A stretch of DNA of 64,000 nt, from assembly GCF_022965805.1 (NCBI RefSeq), contig NC_133114.1:2254761-2318760 (forward strand), read 5' to 3'. The notes below the pieces were generated by a model. It was not told the DNA's origin. It made no database searches and worked only from the letters and a program-made list of their open reading frames with translations. Shown here one piece after another: positions 46,782-56,500 of the stretch (positions within the stretch are counted from its first letter, which is position 1; each line of letters starts with the position of its first letter). Both the position numbers and the translations under genes were made by a program. This DNA comes from Primulina eburnea (lineage: Eukaryota; Streptophyta; Magnoliopsida; Lamiales; Gesneriaceae).

Positions 46782-47991
46782 AGACGAAGTGTTTCGACAC
46801 GAAACACATGAAGATTTGTCTGGTTTCTTTAGCCAGACTACCATATCTCATAACATGATTCAAAGAATCATGAGAGAAAATCCTAGTTTACAGAGATATC
46901 AAGGTTTCTCTGCAGGACAGGTAAAAAAATTCTTAGGAAATCTTGGCCTAAGAAACAGAAAGCATCATCTAATCTATAAAGTTTTTAGAAGGGAAATGGC
47001 AATCCCAATGGAACTTACAGGAAATAGAATGGAGATGCAGTTAATTCCTTCTGATGAAATAAAAGAGGAATTACAAAAACTCAAGATAGAAGTAGCAAGG
47101 ACTATGTCCTGGATTCATATTGGAGCAATCCAAATTATGATAAAAGCTACTTTCAAGGAAGGAATAGATTCTCCCATTGATATTGCTATATGCGATAAAA
47201 GAATGGGAAACCTTCAAGATTCAGTACTGGGAACCATCTCAGGAAACCTCTATGCAGGAAAGATTGTGGGAGTTATCTATCCTAGGATAGCCTACAACCT
47301 GGCAGATCGAGATTTCAGCCGAGCCCTAACCTTACATCAGAACTTCAAGGAGAAAAGACTGATGAAAGAAGGTAATAGACCATATTCTATTACCTATCAG
47401 ATTTCATATGCTCTATCGAATACTCATCATTCTGAGTTATTCATTAGAAATGAGTTTATTGAAATCCCTGAGATATTTGGAAAAGTTGCTCAGGCAATTT
47501 ATCCAGAACGAGTTGAGTTTCCTCTAATACAGGAAACAGATATCCAAATCCAAGACAAACCGATTCTACAAAGGAATCAAAGTCTTAAATTGGAACCAAG
47601 AAGACTATCTTTTCAAGGAGATAGAATTACAAGTTACAGGTGGGGAAAATTGCCTGTACAAGAAACCCAACAAGAGCCAAAGAGCTTTACCACAACTGGA
47701 AAGCTTAGATGCCCAGAAGGGTGGAAAGAAGTCGAAATAGTATTTGATATTACAAAACAAAGGAATCAATTTCCTTGTAATACAATATACTATTTAGAAC
47801 AACATATGATAGGAACTTATCAAGGAATGATTCAGATCGAAGAATTGGAAGTTCACATCACAGGGATTCCAGGAAAAGAATCAGATCGATTGATTCTTGG
47901 ACTAGAGTTTCTTGAGGAACACAAACCTTGGAAACGTCTAGAGTATGGAATGGAATTTATGGCAGAAGACCATATGTGGCAAATTAAATGA
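46756..47991 (+). CDS. Movement protein (30K superfamily) of the endogenous pararetrovirus (411 aa)
   Basis: The middle (about residues 110-235; GAIQIMIKATFKEGIDSPI, NLYAGKIVGVIYPRIAYNL) resembles the core of caulimovirid 30K movement proteins, which carry virus between cells through plasmodesmata. The C-terminal quarter (about 315-405, ITGIPGKESDRLILGLEFLE) looks like an additional domain of unknown function leading up to the protease. Open throughout. The start lies inside the coat-protein ORF; its stop overlaps the polymerase start in ATGA. An internal start is possible. Confidence 0.8.
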   Translation: MDLNQNLTKDEVFRHETHEDLSGFFSQTTISHNMIQRIMRENPSLQRYQGFSAGQVKKFLGNLGLRNRKHHLIYKVFRREMAIPMELTGNRMEMQLIPSDEIKEELQKLKIEVARTMSWIHIGAIQIMIKATFKEGIDSPIDIAICDKRMGNLQDSVLGTISGNLYAGKIVGVIYPRIAYNLADRDFSRALTLHQNFKEKRLMKEGNRPYSITYQISYALSNTHHSELFIRNEFIEIPEIFGKVAQAIYPERVEFPLIQETDIQIQDKPILQRNQSLKLEPRRLSFQGDRITSYRWGKLPVQETQQEPKSFTTTGKLRCPEGWKEVEIVFDITKQRNQFPCNTIYYLEQHMIGTYQGMIQIEELEVHITGIPGKESDRLILGLEFLEEHKPWKRLEYGMEFMAEDHMWQIK

Positions 47992-49529
47992 CCACAAGTC
48001 CATTCTCGATATACATTCCAGTAGGAATGTTGTATGAACAATATAAGGCAGAATATTTTGCTGCTTATATTGATTCAGGGGCTGGAATTTGTACAGCCAA
48101 AAGAGGAGTTTTTCCAAATAATTTGGAAGAAGAATTACCCAAGATTGCTGGAAGAGATTTTTCCAGAAGAATCTTAATCTTATGCAAAGGGATTAAGATG
48201 ACTGAAATTATGATTGGCGGTGCTGGTCAAACACCTTGGTATAAGGTAAAGACACAACCAATTTATTTTCATGATACAGGAGCTGACATATTGCTAGGAA
48301 ATAACTTCCTACAAATGTTCAAATCATATACTCAAGAAAATGAGACTAGGAGATTAGTGTTCACAACACCATGTGCCCACAAAATCATAGTCCAGCGACT
48401 TAGAGAGGCATTTTACAGAAAATTGCCAATCCAGTTTCGCAGCAAGCGTGCTGATTCAGGAAAACTTTTGAACCCAAAAATGAAGGATTCTAGAAGGTTT
48501 GGAGAAACAATGCTCCAGTTGAGAGCTGATAAAGAACTCCAACCAGACGACATAGAATGCCTTAAGATAACTCTACAAACAAATGAAGTAGAGTTCGAAT
48601 CTAAGGTATCACTGGAAGATGTCAAGAAAAGGATCAAAGAAAATTACAATGAAGATCCTTTGGCATGGTGGGACAGAAATCAACTCAGAGCTTGCCTTAA
48701 AATCAAGGAAGGTAAAGAGTATGAATTTGTCTGTTGCAAACCTATCCCAATGAACATCATTGATCAAAGGGATATGCAGATTATAATCAAGGAACATTTG
48801 GACCTTGGTTTAATTAAAGCAGGGATGTCACCATATAGCAGTCCAGGTTTTCTGGTAAGAAATCATGGTGAGATAAAAAGAGGAAAACCCAGACTAGTTA
48901 TTAATTATCAAGAAATTAATAAAATTCTGGAGTTTGACGGATATTTTATACCTAGTAGAGAACACTTGATTAGTTGCATATGCAACGCCAAGATATTCTC
49001 TAAATTCGATTGTAAGTCTGGATTTTATCAAATTCGGATGCAGGAAGAAAGCAAGAAATTCACAGCTTTCTCTACACCTCAAGGACATTATATCTGGGAA
49101 GTATTACCAATGGGATTGGCTAATTCACCTCAGATATTTCAAAGGAAAATGGATAATCTTTTTAAAGATTATTTTAAGTTTATGTTTGTTTATATTGATG
49201 ATGTTTTAATAGCATCTAAAGATATGAATGAACATGTTAAGCATTTAGAGATTTTCTCTAATGTTTGCAAGAAAGAAGGACTGGTTCTATCTGAAAAGAA
49301 AGTAGTCATTGCTACAAGAAAGATTGAATTCCTCGGAATTGAAATCGATGAGTCAGGAATAATTCTGCAAAAACACATAGTGGAAAAGGTGCAGACTTTT
49401 CCAGAGAATCTCAAAGACAAGAAGCAACTTCAAAGTTTTTTAGGGGTTGTTAATTTTGCTGGGATGTTTATTAAAAACCTAGCAAAACACAGGAAGGTGT
49501 TCAGTCCATTATTGAAAAAAAAATGCTAG
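47988..49529 (+). CDS. Protease and reverse transcriptase part of the endogenous pararetrovirus polymerase (513 aa, then broken)
   Basis: It starts in a 4-nt overlap with the movement-protein ORF. An aspartic protease with DSGAG at residues 29-33 and a second DTGADILLG block near residue 90 is followed by reverse transcriptase: KPRLVINYQEIN, FSKFDCKSGFYQI, LPMGLANSPQIFQ and the catalytic box YIDD near residue 402, then FLGIEIDESG and the thumb region. The frame ends prematurely at 49527-49529, directly after a run of nine A (49515-49523). The RNase H domain resumes downstream in another frame. No other defect is visible in these domains. The break could be a mutation or a homopolymer sequencing error. 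Confidence 0.93.
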   Translation: MTTSPFSIYIPVGMLYEQYKAEYFAAYIDSGAGICTAKRGVFPNNLEEELPKIAGRDFSRRILILCKGIKMTEIMIGGAGQTPWYKVKTQPIYFHDTGADILLGNNFLQMFKSYTQENETRRLVFTTPCAHKIIVQRLREAFYRKLPIQFRSKRADSGKLLNPKMKDSRRFGETMLQLRADKELQPDDIECLKITLQTNEVEFESKVSLEDVKKRIKENYNEDPLAWWDRNQLRACLKIKEGKEYEFVCCKPIPMNIIDQRDMQIIIKEHLDLGLIKAGMSPYSSPGFLVRNHGEIKRGKPRLVINYQEINKILEFDGYFIPSREHLISCICNAKIFSKFDCKSGFYQIRMQEESKKFTAFSTPQGHYIWEVLPMGLANSPQIFQRKMDNLFKDYFKFMFVYIDDVLIASKDMNEHVKHLEIFSNVCKKEGLVLSEKKVVIATRKIEFLGIEIDESGIILQKHIVEKVQTFPENLKDKKQLQSFLGVVNFAGMFIKNLAKHRKVFSPLLKKKC

Positions 49530-50013
49530 ATTTATATGGACAGCCGAACACACAAAAGGACTTATCCATTTAAAGAAGGTTTGTAAAAATCTTCCAAAGA
49601 TGGCTATTCCTCAAGACGAGGATGATCTGGTATTGTATACCGATGCCAGTGATCATTGGTGGGCTGCAGTATTAACAAAGCTCACACCAGATGGAGAACA
49701 ACCATGCAGATATTGTAGTGGGTTATTCTCAGATGCAGAAGCCATAAGATGGCATATCAACGAAAAGGAATTTTATGCAGTAAAGAGGGCTTTTGAAAAA
49801 TGGCCGTTATTTTTACTTGCAAAGAAATTCACTTTGAAAGTTGATAACACTCAAGTTAAAGCTTTCTTGAGGAATAGAATTGAGTCTAAACCTGAGAAGG
49901 CTAGATTATTACGATGGCAAGCTTCATGTCAAAATTATATTTTTGATATTATGATAATAAAATCTCATGAAAATATTCTTGCAGATTTTTTAACAAGAGA
50001 TGGACAGCATTGA
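49530..50013 (+). pseudogene. RNase H part of the endogenous pararetrovirus polymerase, separated by a frameshift
   Basis: From about 49530 the polymerase continues in a different frame (first ATG 49600) to a TGA at 50013. LVLYTDASDHWWAAVL carries the first catalytic aspartate, HINEKEFYAVKRAF the glutamate and LKVDNTQVKAFL a further aspartate; ILADFLTRD is the usual C-terminal block. RNase H removes the RNA template during viral DNA synthesis. It is disconnected from the reverse transcriptase, so it is labelled as the broken distal part of one gene. Confidence 0.88.
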
Positions 50014-50194
50014 CATTGATGCTATTATCAAGATGCAGAGGCATTTGAGGGAACACCTTGAAATGCTTCAAACCGAGTTCAACAAGTTAGCTGTTAACGC
50101 AGAAGTTGCGGGAAGGCTACAACAGCTGATAAGAGAATTGTCTCTGATCGAATTACAGGATGTTTACAGGCATATACTCAGTTATGGTCTGTAA
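50000..50194 (+). CDS. Small ORF between polymerase and transactivator (64 aa)
   Basis: Overlaps the polymerase end by 14 nt. The translation is strongly helical (IIKMQRHLREHLEMLQTEFN). Tight packing against the polymerase suggests a real viral ORF. No family recognised; it may also be the start of a leaderless transactivator reading. Confidence 0.45.
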   Translation: MDSIDIDAIIKMQRHLREHLEMLQTEFNKLAVNAEVAGRLQQLIRELSLIELQDVYRHILSYGL

Positions 50195-50241
50195 CGCAAA
50201 GGCCTATCCTCCAGGGCATTGAGAGACCACTGGTTTCTCAA

Positions 50242-51357
50242 ATGGAGAGTTTTCGAGTACAGGACTCTATACCTGTAGCGGGGGATTCAAATACCCCTTG
50301 CACAAGTGTTAAGTCGGGATCATCACCAGATGAGTCGACTGAAACAAAAATTGAGACTCCTGATCCTTATCTTGAGTCCTCAAGTCAACCCTTCACCTCG
50401 GGGAATGAAGAGGGAGAGATCAACCTTAGGCCTCGAATTGATAAAGGCAAATCTAAGGTTGGTACTAACGAAACAACAATTTCTCCATTTCAGGTTTACC
50501 AACAGAATTGGGAGAAATTAAAAACAAGAATTGGCATTAACCCAGCTACCAATAGGGTTGATGTATCAGGAAAATATCCAAGGATATGGATGAAACAAAA
50601 TTCATATCCCAAGGAGGTCAAGACATGGTATGAATTCGGGGCTCTTGCCTCAGTTTATACTACATCACCCAGTTTCCCAGAAATTTCAGGTCTACCAAAG
50701 TGGATCCAGGAAGCTGTTCATGAAACTTGGGCAAATAATGATTATTTGTCCAGAGGAGATATTCTGGAATTGTATTTTTTCAGTGCAGCACCAGAACCAG
50801 CAGGGAAAGGCACACATGAAGCCTTTCATTTCATCAAGCTAAGGAGGCCAGATTCAAATGTCCAGAAATTTATCAAGGACCCTCCGACAGAAGAAACACC
50901 CCTGGTGTCTTCAATAACTGAAGATGACATTTCTACCAGAAGAGCTTGGGGTATTTGGGTCTGTCTCACTGAGATGGACAAAGTCAAGTTTCCGTTCAAA
51001 TTCTACAATAATTCAGTGAACGGATCATTCCTGTTAAATACCATGACAGGAAAAACAACAAGTTTTGCAGAAGATCTATTTGAAAAGAAAAGAAATCTTT
51101 TGTGGAATAGCAAGCTGCCGGCAAGCAAAGAAACTCGCCGAAAATTCTGTAACATGGCACATATAGGAAGATGGTCAGAAAACATCTGCCTTGAATGCCA
51201 AGACCAGAAGAAACCGGAATTTGGTAAAGGTTTCAAACCAAGATCAGATCGGAAACCTTTACCGACACAAGCACAAGTGGGGAAGGACTACATGCACATT
51301 TTCCTCGAGGATACAAAAAACCGAAGATTCCTCGACAAAATTAAAAGGGACATGTGA
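50242..51357 (+). CDS. Transactivator/inclusion-body-like protein of the endogenous pararetrovirus (371 aa)
   Basis: Located downstream of the polymerase and upstream of the promoter region, where P6/TAV-type genes lie in caulimoviruses and relatives. Residues 1-75 are Ser/Pro/Glu-rich and probably disordered. Residues about 85-310 form a conserved-looking globular part (SPFQVYQQNWEKLKTRIG, WIQEAVHETWANNDYLSRGD, RAWGIWVCLTEMDKVKFPF). A cysteine pair (ICLEC) follows near 318. P6 proteins promote reinitiation on polycistronic viral RNA and form inclusion bodies, which would fit the abutting ORFs. Family assignment is by position and resemblance only. Confidence 0.65.
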   Translation: MESFRVQDSIPVAGDSNTPCTSVKSGSSPDESTETKIETPDPYLESSSQPFTSGNEEGEINLRPRIDKGKSKVGTNETTISPFQVYQQNWEKLKTRIGINPATNRVDVSGKYPRIWMKQNSYPKEVKTWYEFGALASVYTTSPSFPEISGLPKWIQEAVHETWANNDYLSRGDILELYFFSAAPEPAGKGTHEAFHFIKLRRPDSNVQKFIKDPPTEETPLVSSITEDDISTRRAWGIWVCLTEMDKVKFPFKFYNNSVNGSFLLNTMTGKTTSFAEDLFEKKRNLLWNSKLPASKETRRKFCNMAHIGRWSENICLECQDQKKPEFGKGFKPRSDRKPLPTQAQVGKDYMHIFLEDTKNRRFLDKIKRDM

Positions 51358-51377
51358 CCCTCCATTACAAAAGCAGG

Positions 51378-51459
51378 ACCACTACCATGTAAGTGGTAGA
51401 AACAAGACAACCACTAATTAGTGGTAAAGGACAAATGGACCACCAATAATAGATGGTGG
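51378..51459. promoter_or_regulatory. Three consecutive CCAC...GTGG palindromes upstream of the viral promoter
   Basis: ACCACTACCATGTAAGTGGT (51378-51397), the perfect palindrome ACCACTAATTAGTGGT (51410-51425) and CCACCAATAATAGATGGTGG (51440-51459) follow one another. A further CCACTAAATGG lies at 51799-51809. They sit in the non-coding region before the presumed promoter and may be transcription-factor sites or RNA hairpins (inference). Confidence 0.6.
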
Positions 51460-51582
51460 ATGACACATTGGATACCACAAAAGGAATCCAATGAATAAAA
51501 AGTAAATTAACTGGTCCCGAAAATTCATCTATAAAAAAGATAGAATGGAAACCAGTTAACACACCAGAATCAAAACTTAAAA

Positions 51583-51783
51583 ATGTATAGAGTATATTTG
51601 AAAGTTTTGAAAAGAAGATTAACATACAAGAGAAAAGAGGCAGAAGCTCTTAAATGGTTAGTAAATTATTTCCGAGAATATAAAGGAGATGAAATTACTG
51701 CCGATATATTGGAAACTCATCGTCAATGGTATCTGAAAAAGATAAAAGAGGATGAGAAGTTGATGTCAAGATTGATAATCTAG
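51583..51783 (+). CDS. Small basic ORF in the viral intergenic region (66 aa)
   Basis: MYRVYLKVLKRRLTYKRKEA begins a lysine-rich, helix-prone protein ending before the main promoter. A TATAAAA motif lies about 55 bp upstream (near 51529), so it could have its own transcript. Position resembles small extra ORFs of some caulimovirids. No family recognised. Confidence 0.4.
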   Translation: MYRVYLKVLKRRLTYKRKEAEALKWLVNYFREYKGDEITADILETHRQWYLKKIKEDEKLMSRLII

Positions 51784-51877
51784 ACAAGGGACCCCTCAAC
51801 CACTAAATGGTCCCCAATGCAAGCTGTAAAGGCTTATGAAGATTTGAAATCCGAAGTTCAAATCCGAAGGAGCCTTC

Positions 51878-52064
51878 TATAAAAGACAGGAAGAAAGAAG
51901 TGAAGATCATCAAATATTTTCTCCATTTCTTTCATACAAGGTTGTAATATTTTCTTTCAAGTTTTATGTGCGTTAAGAGTTCAGCTACGAGAAGTAGCTA
52001 AACAAGTTTCTCTTCCTCTGCAGGAGGTTACTATGTAATATATAAATATTTGTGTTTGAATAAA
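51878..52064 (+). promoter_or_regulatory. Viral full-length transcript promoter and poly(A) region
   Basis: TATAAAA at 51878-51884 is followed about 180 bp later by AATAAA at 52059-52064. In caulimovirids the pregenomic RNA starts about 30 bp after the TATA box and its 3' end uses a poly(A) signal roughly 150-200 nt downstream, giving a terminally redundant RNA; the spacing here fits. The remaining 52065-52320 would be the leader that leads round to the primer site in the circular genome. Confidence 0.7.
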
Positions 52065-52529
52065 AGAGATCTTTGCTCTTAGCCCCTCTCATGTATTATT
52101 TTAAAAATTTGATCTTTTGCTGTACGCTCTAAGGTAGGAAACGAAATTAGAGCTGTGCTAAGTATTGCTGAAGGAATCTGCTAGTAACCATCGGTTGCGA
52201 TCGTGTGGTTGGACTGTGAGGAGCAGTTCATAAAATACGGTGGATATAACCCGGTGGTACTCTAGTCAAAGAGGTAAAAGATTTAATTTATTTTACGGAA
52301 GCATGATGGACCTTTCACTACAAAAGAAAATCAATTATTTAAGAAATAAGGTTGAAGGGTAGGATGGGAAATTTTAAAGAAACGGAGAGTTGAAACAAAG
52401 TTTTAGTGGGGTAGGGAGTAAAAGAGAAGTTGAGAATGGGTATAGGGATTTTTTTGACAAGTTGCCTTCTTAAAATTGTAGTTTTGATTTAAAAAATAAA
52501 ATTATTATTTAATTAGAAAAACAGAGTTT

Positions 52530-52632
52530 TTTTTTTTTACGATGATCATTTATCTTTAGATTCTTCTTTCTCCCATTTCCGCCTGTCTGCGATAACGATT
52601 GATATGGTGGAATGTATTAGTCAATCTTGGAG
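52530..52632 (+). other. Probable 5' untranslated exon of LCB1
   Basis: A CT-rich stretch (TTCTTCTTTCTCCCATTTCCGCC) ends in TTGGAG followed by GTAAGT (52633). An acceptor AACTAG lies at about 53513-53518, five bases before the LCB1 ATG. A 5'-UTR intron of about 0.9 kb is therefore plausible. Inferred only from splice signals. Confidence 0.45.
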
Positions 52633-53523
52633 GTAAGTGAAATCGACTTCAAGATTCAAGGGATTGTAGTGTGATGATAATATGCAGATCTGTTTGGAAT
52701 GGGATGAGCCATTTTGTTGATTTTTTTGAAGAAATGGAATGAATGAATTCGAGTATGTTGTGCTTTTGATGATATCCATGCCCACTCCCCGTGTTACTCT
52801 ACCTCTCGATTCTGCTTCTTATTATATCCTGGTGTTGAACTCCTACGCTTCTGGAGACAATTTTTACGTGAGCTAAATGGATTCTGCCATTAATTTGTTT
52901 TTGAATGGTGTTACGTTTTCTGAATTGCGATGGGTATGCCTATGTGTTCTTTTAGATTTGTAGATCGTGTAAAATTGTTTGGAATTGGATCCGATGTGCA
53001 CATGAAGAATGACGGGGTTTACAATTAAAGGGTCGGCGTCGGAATGGTATATTAATAAGTGGGAATGATTTGACATCCATTCTATCTAGAGAGGGTAGTA
53101 TTTTTTTTTAGGGGAGATGGCTTTGTTTTTGCTAAGCGAAACAGGTATTTTCTGGACAAATTTCATAGAAAGATCAAATCTTTTAGCCTCTCCTCTGCGT
53201 GAGTCTATCCTTCAGTGCAGAGTGGGTCCAAGCTGGGGATGAAATATTAACTCCAATCTTTCATTTGAACACATTCTTATGTTATTTTGTCTCAGTTGTA
53301 GATGCAATCATGAATCTTAGTTATTTCTGAAGTGTGACTATTAATGAATATTTGATTTAGTAGTTTTTGGTTCCAGCTCATGAGCAAACATACATTCAAA
53401 ACCATGACAGAAGTTTTCAGTAATATGAATTAAAGAGTACTAGCTTATTCTGGTTCGAGGAGCCGCTTTCGTTGCTTTGCTGCTAAGTGGTGTAAGCCTT
53501 TGTGTGAATTCCAACTAGAGTCA

Positions 53524-56500
53524 ATGGATACAATGTTGGCTGTGTTTGAAAGTATGGTGAAGTGGTTTTCAGATTGGGTGACATCGGTCCTTGATGCACC
53601 TTCTGCTCGAGCTGTTATCTTTGGAGTTCCAATAGGAGGTTTGCTATCTTCTTTGAAAGTATCTAGTGTTTTGTTTCTATATTATGTGAATTTTGTCACC
53701 TGTTCATTTTTTTGTAGGCCATCTTTTTGTGGAGGGTCTTCTCTTGGTTGTAATTCTTTTTCTTCTGTCCCAAAAAAGTTATAAGCCACCTAAAAGACCA
53801 TTGACGAAGAAGGTTTGTGTTTCACACACTGAATTATTATCATCTCTACTTTTCTTTTAATCAAATTGATATGCCTGTGACCTATACTTTTGTCAATGCA
53901 CATGAAATGAGCTACTTTTTAATTATTCTTTTTTTTTTGCTTCTTGATTCCTTTTCTCATTTGTGCCATTGTTTTGCTGCTAATGAATGCTGTGGAATAA
54001 AAAATGTGGTATGCAAGACCCAAGAAAGCTCACATAAATTATTAAGATTTTGATAATGTCATCATCACCAGATCCACCTTCTTCGATTCATATAACCGTT
54101 ATGTTTTAATGTTGTTTGAATGATGATATTGTATAATTACTGCAATTTGTTACCGCACAAAGGCATCCTGATGGGCCATGTATGATAATATATATTTAGC
54201 AAACTGCTTGAAGAATATCACATAATCATTTATGCAAAAAACAATTGTGCTGACAGGCCAGTATGTGTCCTCGGTCCTCCTCTATTATTTTCTCTCTTTG
54301 CAAATTTCTTGATAAGACAATTTTGATTAAGGCTTTTATAGATTTCAATTCTAGGAAAGCTGTGCTGGTTAAGAAAAACTCTTCTTTCTAAAATTACAAC
54401 TGGCTTGAGACATGTCAGTTTTACTTATATTTTCCCAGATTCTTTTTACTTTTATAGCTACATCTCATTTTAATGACAGCCAAGGATGGAAGGCAGAGTA
54501 TTGACTCAGCTTTGCAGTGACATCTCTTCATTTTACATGATTCTGGATGTATTAAAATACATGGTTGCACAATGGTTTTTAGGAAGACCTTGTTTCTTAG
54601 GCTTTCAACCCAATCATTGCATCTTAATGTAATTTCGTTTGTAGCATCTTGTTTTTTGTCATCCAAGCTGACACTGTGATACACATGGGTGCGCAATGGT
54701 TTTAGGAAATAGATGAGTTATGTGATGAATGGGTCCCGGAATCCCTCATTCCTTCTATTACTAAAGAGAGGAAGTATGAACCTCCGGTGTTGGAAAGGTG
54801 AGATTTTTCATCTTGTATTGTTTCACAAGTTTATTTTCTGGAAGAGGCAGTTTTGGCTGATTTGTAAATAAGTCATATAATAAAGTTCCATTCTCTGGAG
54901 TTTTGCGGTTTAGGATTGTTCATTCATACTTTGTTTCCTTGAAACAAAATATTGGTACTAAAAAAAAAAAATTAGAATTGATTAGAATAAATGTATGATT
55001 TCTTTACATGACAAGAATTTTCACTGTATTCAACAACATGCAAACTTTTATCCCATTGAGTGGGTTCGGCTATACAGATCGTCTTACGCTATTGTGCTCT
55101 ATCTCCTTTTATATCCTCATCTATATAAGAATTTTCACTTCATGTATCACAATATTGTCTGACGTTAAATTACTTTATATAGAAGTGAATGATGATGTGT
55201 CTCCTGTGTGTTGGATTGAGTTTCTATCGGTCTTGCTTCATCAAATGAAGAATTATATTTTAAAGTCCCTATACTCTTTTAGACGTCGTATTACCTCATT
55301 CTTTACATTATCCAGTGCTGCTGGACCTCATACTGTAATCAATGGTAAAGAAGTTGCGAATTTCACATCAGCAAATTATCTTGGCTTTTTAGGGCATGAG
55401 AAACTGCAAGTAAGAAATAGTTTCTGCTTGTCACAAAAAAGTAAATATTCTCTGGTTTTTCTTTTACTTTGTTGCTTTACATGGTTTCCAATGATGGCGT
55501 TTTTTCGAAGCAGAAATCATGTACTAAAGCGCTGGAAAAATATGGTGTTGGTTCTTGTGGTCCTCGTGGATTTTATGGGACAATTGGTAGGATCTGATAT
55601 TGATATAGTGAAGCTCTTGCACCATTACTTTATCATGTCTCTCTCCTTAAATTTGCTCACCATAACATCGTTCGGTTGATATTTTTAATTGATACAGATG
55701 TTCACCTTGACTGTGAGGCCAGAATAGCAAAGTTTCTTGGAACCACTGACTCTATACTCTATTCCTATGGGCTTTCCACAATGTTTAGTACGATTCCAGC
55801 ATTTTGTAAGAAGGGTGATATTGTCATCGTGTGAGTTTTTCCGAAATACTCCTGGTTCATTTTGTTTTACAGTGCGACATAATGTCTTGCTGGAAATTCC
55901 TGAAAATTTTATTTGGATTCAAGTTATGGTTTATTTAAATATAGAAAATTTGTTAGTAATCTGATATCAATTATCATTTGGCACTCGTGGGGGAGTGTTA
56001 AGCTGAACACGGTAAAACTCTTATCTGGTTTTGATTTGGTATTTTTGTTTTCTTTTTTTAAACGGATATCAATGGTGAAACCTACCTCCTCATAGATACA
56101 ATCATGAATCCTTCTTCATTTGTTGGGATTATTTACTCCACCTTGCTTTTTAAATTCACTTCTGACATTATAATTTTAGTTTGCATGCCTCTTTCTTACG
56201 AGCAACATAAGCGTGCTAACTTCCATGTTGATTTTATTCATGGGGTACAATGATATTTTTTTCATCACTGTGAATTTTTTTAATTTAGTCATCATGTGGT
56301 TCATCACCTTCATCACGCCATCAAACTTAATATGTATTCCTCTTTCTTGTGTGACTGCTGTGACATATGCATATATGAGCTGATTATATTGGAGAGTTAA
56401 ATTTGTTTTATAGATATGTAAGTATTGGTTTCTGTAGTGATTCTTGTGAATCATAACAAATTGTTCTTTTCTTTGCTTTCTGTTTTTGGTTGTTATGGTG

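Larger units (their letters stand above)
44221..52320 (+). mobile_element. Endogenous pararetrovirus (Caulimoviridae), nearly complete genome copy, about 8.1 kb
   Basis: Gene content and order are those of a plant pararetrovirus: tRNA-Met primer site, small ORFs, virion-associated-like protein, coat protein with zinc knuckle, 30K-type movement protein, aspartic protease, reverse transcriptase, RNase H, transactivator-like ORF, then a TATA/poly(A) region and leader. There are no LTRs and no integrase, which excludes Ty1/copia and Ty3/gypsy. ORFs abut or overlap by a few bases (1 nt at 45345, 26 nt at 46756, 4 nt at 47988), as in caulimovirids translated from a polycistronic RNA. Coat before movement protein recalls cavemovirus/solendovirus-like genomes from memory; the genus is unassigned. 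The left edge coincides with the primer site. Only one clear frame break is seen, so the copy is either young or preserved. Confidence 0.93.

Noticed and set aside
44221..52320. Ty3/gypsy LTR retrotransposon as an alternative to a pararetrovirus
   Set aside because: No LTRs and no integrase domain, but a movement protein, transactivator-like ORF and a viral-type promoter/poly(A) layout are present.
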